64,000 nt of DNA from Palsa-504 sp963789225 (GTDB lineage: Bacteria; Actinomycetota; Actinomycetes; Streptosporangiales; Streptosporangiaceae), in contig CAWBKD010000046.1 in the NCBI GenBank assembly GCA_963789225.1, positions 1,116,001 through 1,180,000 of the forward strand. The letters run 5' to 3'. The position numbers were made by a program, and so were the translations under genes. This document shows, piece after piece, positions 59,067 through 64,000 of this stretch; positions within the stretch are counted from its first letter, which is position 1; the number at the start of each line of letters is the position of its first letter. The notes under the pieces were generated by a model, which saw only the letters and a list, made by a program, of their open reading frames with translations, ran no database searches and was not told where the DNA came from.

Positions 59067-60498
59067 CTAGGTAGGCCTCCAGCCCCTGCCTGCCGCCCTC
59101 CCGGCCGTAGCCGGATTCCTTGTAACCCCCGAACGGCGAGGTCGGGTCGAACTTGTTGAACGTGTTCGCCCACACCACGCCGGCGCGCAGCCGGGACGCC
59201 ATCCACAAGATCCGCGACCCCTTGTCGGTCCAGACCCCAGCGGACAGCCCGTACGGGGTGTTGTTGGCCTTCTCCACCGCCTCGGCCGGGGTGCGGAACG
59301 TGAGCACGGACAGCACCGGCCCGAAGATCTCCTCGCGGGCGATGCGGTGCGCCTGCGAAACCCCGGTGAACACGGTCGGCGGGAACCAGAAGCCCTTCAC
59401 GGGCAGCTCGCAAGGCGGCGACCACCGCTGCGCGCCCTCCGCCTCGCCGGCGTCGGACAGCTCGCGGATCTTGGCGAGCTGGGCGGCGGAGTTGATGGCG
59501 CCCACGTCGGTGTTCTTGTCCAGCGGATCGCCGAGCCGCAGCGTCCCCAGCCTGCGCTGCAGGGAGGCCAGGACCTCGGAGTACACCGACTCCTGAACGA
59601 GCAGCCTGGAGCCCGCGCAGCACACGTGCCCCTGGTTGAAGAAGATCCCGTTGACGATTCCCTCGACCGCCTGGTCGATGGGCGCGTCATCGAACACAAC
59701 GTTGGCGGCCTTCCCGCCCAGCTCCAGCGTGACCTTCTTGCGCGGGCCGGTCGCGCAGGCCCGGGCGATCTGCTTGCCGACTTCGGTGGACCCGGTGAAG
59801 GCCACCTTGTCGATGCCGGGATGCTCGACCAGCGCGCGGCCGGTCTCCCCCGCGCCGGTGATGATGTTGACCACGCCCGGCGGCAGGTCGGCCTGCTGGC
59901 AGATCTCGGCGAAGGTGAGCGCGGTCAGCGGCGTCGTCTCGGCCGGCTTAAGCACCACGGTGTTGCCGCAGGCCAGCGCCGGGGCGATCTTCCAGGCCAA
60001 CATGAGCAGCGGGAAGTTCCACGGGATGACCTGGCCGGCCACGCCGAGCGGGCGCGGGTCGGGACCGTACCCCGCGTACTCCAGCTTGTCGGCCCAGCCC
60101 GCGTGGTAAAAGAAGTGCGCCGCGACGAGCGGGATGTCCACGTCGCGCGATTCCCTGATCGGCTTGCCGTTGTCTAGGGACTCGAGCACGGCAAGTTCGC
60201 GCGCCCGCTCCTGGACGATGCGGGCGATGCGGAACAGGTACTTGCCGCGTTCCTTCGGCAGCATGCCCGACCAGGTGTCCTCGTAGGCCCGACGGGCGGC
60301 GGACACCGCGCGGTCCACGTCGGCGGGACCCGCCTCGGTCACCTCGGCCAGGACCTCCTCGGTGGCCGGCGAGATGGTCTTGAACGTGCGGCCGTCGATG
60401 GTGGAGACGAATTCCCCGCCGATGTACAGCCCGTAGGACTCGCGCAGCGAGACGATCGCGCGCGACTCCGGGGCGGGAGCGTAATCGAACTTAGGCAT
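59059..60498 (-). CDS. Aldehyde dehydrogenase
   Basis: This 479-residue NAD(P)-dependent enzyme oxidises aldehydes to acids. PWNFPLLMLAWKIAPALACG, FTGSTEVGKQIARACATGP, VTLELGGKAANVVFDDAPID (catalytic Glu), FFNQGHVCCAGSRLLVQESV (catalytic Cys) and REEIFGPVLSVLTFRTPAE are in order. ATG 60498 matches the expected start. Together with DeoC it could remove acetaldehyde, an inference from the neighbourhood. Confidence 0.93.
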   Translation of the reverse strand: MPKFDYAPAPESRAIVSLRESYGLYIGGEFVSTIDGRTFKTISPATEEVLAEVTEAGPADVDRAVSAARRAYEDTWSGMLPKERGKYLFRIARIVQERARELAVLESLDNGKPIRESRDVDIPLVAAHFFYHAGWADKLEYAGYGPDPRPLGVAGQVIPWNFPLLMLAWKIAPALACGNTVVLKPAETTPLTALTFAEICQQADLPPGVVNIITGAGETGRALVEHPGIDKVAFTGSTEVGKQIARACATGPRKKVTLELGGKAANVVFDDAPIDQAVEGIVNGIFFNQGHVCCAGSRLLVQESVYSEVLASLQRRLGTLRLGDPLDKNTDVGAINSAAQLAKIRELSDAGEAEGAQRWSPPCELPVKGFWFPPTVFTGVSQAHRIAREEIFGPVLSVLTFRTPAEAVEKANNTPYGLSAGVWTDKGSRILWMASRLRAGVVWANTFNKFDPTSPFGGYKESGYGREGGRQGLEAYLDV

Positions 60499-60573
60499 CT
60501 CAGTCCAGGGTGGAACGGCGTGTGACAATGTCAGCGTAGACGCGCGGCCGGCAGGCCGGGAAGGAGCCGTGCG

Positions 60574-61797
60574 ATGTCCCAGACCCTGCCCCCACCCCTG
60601 TTTGACCCGTTCGCGCCTGGTTTTACCGACGACCCCTATCCGCAGTACGCGGCGCTGCGCGCCGGAGCGCCGGTCTACGCACATCCGTTCGGGTTCTGGC
60701 TGCTCACGTCCTATGAGGCTGTCTCCTGGCTGCTCCGGGCGAACATGTCGGTCGAGGAGCGCAACGTCGCCGTGAGCCCGTTCACGGAGCTGCGCGAGCA
60801 GATGTACGGCGAGGAAGCGGACCGCCCCCGCGGCGTATCTATGCTCGACCGTGACCCACCGGATCACACCCGGTTGCGGCGTTTGGTGTCGAAGGCCTTC
60901 ACGGCGCGGGCGGTGCAGGCGCTGCGGCCTCGCATCACCGGCCTGGTGGACGGCATGCTCGACGGGGCGGAACTTCAGGGTCAGGTGGATCTGGTCGACG
61001 CCCTGGCCTTCCCGCTGCCGTTCGCCGTGATCGCCGAGATGCTGGGCACGCCGCCGGCGGACCACGAGCGGATCAGGCAGCTGAGCGGCACGGTGGTCCG
61101 CTCGCTGGAGCCCGTCGCCGATCCGGCGGTCGCCGCGGCCATCGCGGCCGCGGACGCCGAGCTCACCGAGATAGCGGCCGGCATGATCGCGTGGAAGCGC
61201 GCCAACCCCGCTGACGACCTGCTGACCGCCCTCATCAACGCCGAGGACGGCGGCGACGTGCTCGACGACGAGGAACTGATCGCGCAGACCCTGCTGCTGT
61301 ACATCGCCGGGCACGAGACGACGGTCAACCTCATCGCGGGCGGGACCCTGGCGCTGCTGCGCCACCCGGCCCAGCTCGCGCTGCTGCGCGACGATCCCGC
61401 CCTGATCGAGAACGCCGTGGAGGAACTGCTCAGGTACGACAGCCCGGTGCAGGCGAGCAGGCGGATCACCCTGGAACCGGTCACCATGTCCGGCGTCACC
61501 CTCCCCGCGGGGGCCTTCGTCATGGCCAGCCTGGGCTCGGCCAACCGGGACGAGGGGTTCTGGGGGCCGGACGCGGCGGAGGTTCGGATCGACCGGGAGA
61601 ACGCGCGGCAGCACGTCTCGTTCGGCGGCGGGCCGCACCACTGCCTGGGCGCGTCGCTGGCCAGGCTCGAGGCCTCGATCGCCATCGCCCGGCTGACCGA
61701 ACGGTTTCCCGGGCTCGCCCTGGACGGCCCGGTCACCTGGAACGGCCGGATCAACCTGCGCGGACCCGCCCACCTGCCGGTGTCGCTTGGCGCCTAG
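60574..61797 (+). CDS. Cytochrome P450
   Basis: This 407-residue monooxygenase has the I-helix LLLYIAGHETTVNLIAGGTL, ExxR in ENAVEELLRYD, and the heme-Cys loop HVSFGGGPHHCLGASLARLE. The N-terminus has no membrane anchor, so it is soluble as in other bacteria. AAGGAG precedes the ATG 60574. It is divergent from the aldehyde dehydrogenase and convergent with deoC; there is no ferredoxin nearby. Substrate unknown. Confidence 0.93.
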   Translation: MSQTLPPPLFDPFAPGFTDDPYPQYAALRAGAPVYAHPFGFWLLTSYEAVSWLLRANMSVEERNVAVSPFTELREQMYGEEADRPRGVSMLDRDPPDHTRLRRLVSKAFTARAVQALRPRITGLVDGMLDGAELQGQVDLVDALAFPLPFAVIAEMLGTPPADHERIRQLSGTVVRSLEPVADPAVAAAIAAADAELTEIAAGMIAWKRANPADDLLTALINAEDGGDVLDDEELIAQTLLLYIAGHETTVNLIAGGTLALLRHPAQLALLRDDPALIENAVEELLRYDSPVQASRRITLEPVTMSGVTLPAGAFVMASLGSANRDEGFWGPDAAEVRIDRENARQHVSFGGGPHHCLGASLARLEASIAIARLTERFPGLALDGPVTWNGRINLRGPAHLPVSLGA

Positions 61798-61890
61798 GCC
61801 GGGTCGTCAGCGCGGGGTGAAGTAGGCGCCGAGGTTTCGCTGGGCGCGTAGCCCCGGGTTGTTAGTCCAGGGTGAAGTAGTCGGGGCCGG
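61783..61890. repeat. 54-bp diverged tandem duplication across convergent gene ends
   Basis: TCGCTTGGCGCCTAGGCC at 61783 and TCGCTGGGCGCGTAGCCC at 61837 begin two copies that continue through GGGTGAAGTAG. Each carries the end of the P450 gene and, on the other strand, the DeoC end DYFTLD or its relic AYFTPR. It is a local duplication between two convergent genes. Confidence 0.7.
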
Positions 61891-62803
61891 AGTAGCGGCC
61901 GGTGGCCAGCTTGGTGCGCTGCATGAGCAGGTCGTTTAGGAGGCTGGAGGCGCCCAGACGGAACCAGTGGGGATCCAGCCAGTCCTCCCCCGCCGTCTCG
62001 TTGACCAGGACCAGGTACCTGATGGCGTCTTTGGCGGTGCGGATGCCGCCGGCCGGCTTGACCCCGACCTGGCGCCCGTGCGCCTCGCGGAAGTCGCGGA
62101 CGGCCTCCAGCATGACCAGGGTCACCGGGAGCGTCGCGGCGGGCGTGATCTTGCCGGTGGAGGTCTTGATGAAGTCGGCACCGGCCAGCATGGCCAGCCA
62201 CGAGGCGCGGCGCACGTTGTCCAGCGTGACCAGTTCACCGGTCTCCAGGATCACCTTGAGATGCGCGGCGCCCTCGCACACCTCGCGGACCGCGGCGATT
62301 TCGTCGAAGACGAGCTGGTAGTCACCGGTCAGGAAGGCGCCGCGGTCGATCACCATGTCCACCTCGTCGGCGCCCGCCGCGATCGCGTACCTCGCGTCGG
62401 CGAGCTTGACGTCCATGCTGGTCCGGCCGCTGGGAAACGCGGTCGCCACGCTGGCGACGTGCACGCCGCTGCCGGTCAGTTCGGCCGCGGCGACGTGCGC
62501 CAGGTCCGGGTAGACACAGACGGCGGCGACCTGCGGCGCGGTGGGGTCGGCGGGATCGGGGCGCTTGGCCTTGGCGCACAGCGCCCGGACCTTGCCCGGC
62601 GTGTCCTGGCCCTCCAGCGTGGTCAGGTCGATCATCGAGATCGCCATATCCAGCGCCCACCGCTTGGCCGTGGTCTTGATCGACCGCCTGGCCAGCATGG
62701 CCGCGCGGGCCTCCGCCCCGACCTCATCTACTCCCGGCAGGCCGTGCAGGAACCCCCGCAGCGAGGTGCCCGAGAGAACCTGCGTGTCAGCGGGCGCGCT
62801 CAT
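61862..62803 (-). CDS. deoC: Deoxyribose-phosphate aldolase
   Basis: This 313-residue class I aldolase cleaves deoxyribose 5-phosphate to acetaldehyde and glyceraldehyde 3-phosphate. It has ADEVDMVIDRGAFLTGDYQL, HLKVILETGELV, the Schiff-base Lys in GADFIKTSTGKI, and GVKPAGGIRTAKDAIRYLVL. GAAGGAG lies before the ATG 62803. The ending DYFTLD is duplicated downstream. Confidence 0.93.
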   Translation of the reverse strand: MSAPADTQVLSGTSLRGFLHGLPGVDEVGAEARAAMLARRSIKTTAKRWALDMAISMIDLTTLEGQDTPGKVRALCAKAKRPDPADPTAPQVAAVCVYPDLAHVAAAELTGSGVHVASVATAFPSGRTSMDVKLADARYAIAAGADEVDMVIDRGAFLTGDYQLVFDEIAAVREVCEGAAHLKVILETGELVTLDNVRRASWLAMLAGADFIKTSTGKITPAATLPVTLVMLEAVRDFREAHGRQVGVKPAGGIRTAKDAIRYLVLVNETAGEDWLDPHWFRLGASSLLNDLLMQRTKLATGRYSGPDYFTLD

Positions 62804-62854
62804 CGGCGACTCCTTCGGTCCGTTGATCACTATTGTGACCCAAGGGCGTCGGGC

Positions 62855-63382
62855 TCACAGCTTCGCGCGGTTCCTCGAGGCCAGGATGATCTGGGTGACG
62901 GTGTAAGGGCTCAGCTTGAGTTTCTGCGCGATTTCCTCCGGCCGCAGGCCTTGCTCGTTGTAAAGCAGAGCCAGTTTCTCCTGCGACCTGCTCCACGGAC
63001 GGCGCACGGCCTGGGGCGAAGCCGGGCGAGCCTGGGAGCGCCGATCGCGCTGAGCACCGCCTGCCCGGTGGCCTGCCGTAACGGCGTTAGCGGACGGGGC
63101 CGGGGCGGCGGACGCCACCGGGGCGGCGGACGGGACCGGGGCGGCGGACGCCACCGAGGTGCCGAACGAACCGCGCCGCTGATCGTGATACTTTCCGCTG
63201 GCCAGTTCGTCCTGGGTGTTTTCGTCGAGGACCAGGTACTGCTCCGCCGCCTTGTTCACCCCGATGGCCACCATGGTCAGGCCCTTGAGATTTTTCTCCT
63301 GGCAGTCGGGCGCCATGCAGTAGTCGTACTTTTCTGCCCGCTCGGGATGCAACTCACTCCCGCACGTTACGCACTGCGCCAT
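62855..63382 (-). CDS. Zinc-ribbon and helix-turn-helix protein, function unknown
   Basis: This 175-residue protein has an N-terminal zinc ribbon with CVTCGSELHPERAEKYDYCM then C at 26 (C4), an Ala/Pro/Ser-rich hinge (about 80-115), and a C-terminal sigma-region-4-like HTH (SQEKLALLYNEQGLRPEEIA then LKLSPYTVTQIILASRNR). It probably binds DNA or RNA polymerase. I do not know a named member. It is conserved in actinobacteria, by recollection of similar proteins. Confidence 0.65.
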   Translation of the reverse strand: MAQCVTCGSELHPERAEKYDYCMAPDCQEKNLKGLTMVAIGVNKAAEQYLVLDENTQDELASGKYHDQRRGSFGTSVASAAPVPSAAPVASAAPAPSANAVTAGHRAGGAQRDRRSQARPASPQAVRRPWSRSQEKLALLYNEQGLRPEEIAQKLKLSPYTVTQIILASRNRAKL

Positions 63383-63584
63383 TGATCTTCTCTCGCTCTA
63401 AGCACGCGCCCCCAGCGCACAAAGTAGAACACCGGGCCGACTGGCGGTGTTCCCTCCACCGCAGGAACACACCTGCTCCTTCCTGCGTTGTTATAGACCG
63501 TTGGCCTGAAATACAGGCTACGTATCGATCGAGGTGATCAACATGGCTGCCCATGTTTCGCCGGTACGGCGGGCTCTGGGTCGG

Positions 63585-64000
63585 TCAGTCTCCGTCATCC
63601 GGAAGCTCTACGACAACCAAGTCCACGCTTTCGAGAGCTTGTTCCGAGCCGGCCTGCCACGGCGGTAACCAGAGGGCCGCGACCGCGGCCTCGATGACGC
63701 GCCCGAGGGCGATGAGCTGCTCTTCGCCTCCGGGCGGTCCTATTAGCTGAAGTGACGCGGGAACGCCGGCGGGGCCACCGGGAACCGGGAGGGCCAGGGC
63801 GGGCAGCCCGGTCAGGTTGGCCGGCATGGTGAGGATAGTGAGCGGCATGCCCCGGGTGCCGATCAGCGGCGGCGCGCCCACCAGCGTCGGCAGGGCGAGG
63901 AACGGGTGGCGGGCCAGTTGGCCCCTGAACCACTCCCGCCATGAGGCCCTGGCCTGTTTGGCCGCGCCCACCTGCTCGGCGGTGATCGCGGCCGCCTCGG
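63585..64000 (-). CDS. Amidase signature-family enzyme, C-terminal part
   Basis: The reverse frame from the window's end to TGA at 63585 reads AAKQARASWREWFRGQLARHP then GTRGMPLTILTMPANLTGLP, followed by ALALPVPGGPAGVPASLQL, the C-terminal end of amidase-signature proteins (like GatA). The catalytic Ser-cisSer-Lys region is outside the window, so the enzyme is partial. It hydrolyses amides; substrate unclear. Confidence 0.8.
   Translation of the reverse strand, partial: EAAAITAEQVGAAKQARASWREWFRGQLARHPFLALPTLVGAPPLIGTRGMPLTILTMPANLTGLPALALPVPGGPAGVPASLQLIGPPGGEEQLIALGRVIEAAVAALWLPPWQAGSEQALESVDLVVVELPDDGD

Noticed and set aside
59059..61773. 904-codon frame reaching upstream from the aldehyde dehydrogenase
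   Set aside because: The upstream 420 codons are the antisense of the P450 gene; the enzyme starts at ATG 60498 as in homologues.

Overview
The window is high-GC actinobacterial DNA, most likely from a Streptosporangiales-type or related organism. This assignment rests on GC-rich codons, frequent GTG and TTG starts, and gene neighbourhoods conserved in Streptomyces and mycobacteria. Those neighbourhoods are: a ROK glucokinase, metallophosphoesterase, FadD and PimB-like glycosyltransferase run; ctaE-qcrCAB with ctaC-ctaD-ctaF; a pfkB/erpA block beside a pspA/htpX block; and a purine phosphorylase and deoC region. No rRNA, tRNA or CRISPR array was seen.

Layout. 1-12 kb is core metabolism and envelope: glucokinase (partial), acyl-CoA ligase, a membrane-domain/PimB-type fusion, a D,D-carboxypeptidase, an NlpC/P60 hydrolase, a DEDDh exonuclease, an AsnC-type RAM protein and trpD. 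A pyrimidine-rich, comparatively AT-rich island lies at about 4.26-4.79 kb. 12-16.5 kb is ctaE-qcrC-qcrA-qcrB, with apparent single-base insertions breaking ctaE and qcrA. 16.5-36.6 kb is an accessory block between the 3' ends of qcrB and ctaF. It holds a PIN toxin pair, an internally deleted IS, MarR/DUF998 and LysR/DMT divergent pairs, decayed genes, a GT39 enzyme, a GH25 lysozyme, a double ABC-2 exporter with a divergent two-component system, and an FAD oxidoreductase.

36.6-49.4 kb returns to conserved genes: ctaF-ctaD-ctaC, ctaG, a TusA-like protein, a PfkB kinase, ErpA/HesB, the envelope-stress set pspA-pspAA-htpX-pspAB, DUF3043, an aldo/keto reductase and an RsbW-like ATPase. 49.5-64 kb carries DedA, purine nucleoside phosphorylase, a CDF transporter, DUF3500 with an isochorismatase-like hydrolase, a sedolisin, a DUF222/HNH protein, tandem aldehyde dehydrogenases, a P450, deoC, a zinc-ribbon/HTH protein and the end of an amidase.

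How genes work together. The bc1 and aa3 subunits form the terminal respiratory supercomplex, with CtaG for assembly. Pur nucleoside phosphorylase, DeoC and aldehyde dehydrogenase would take deoxynucleosides to purine base, glyceraldehyde 3-phosphate and oxidised acetaldehyde. The PspA group maintains membrane integrity. The ABC exporter faces its likely sensor kinase and regulator.

The most notable non-gene signals are a 66-67 bp G-rich double palindrome present twice with compensating stem changes, a dispersed ACCAYCGCTCGTTCGG motif, tandem arrays at 46.5 and 48.6 kb (the latter grown from a stop codon), and several operator-like palindromes. Nothing here clearly forms a wholly new defence or biosynthetic system.
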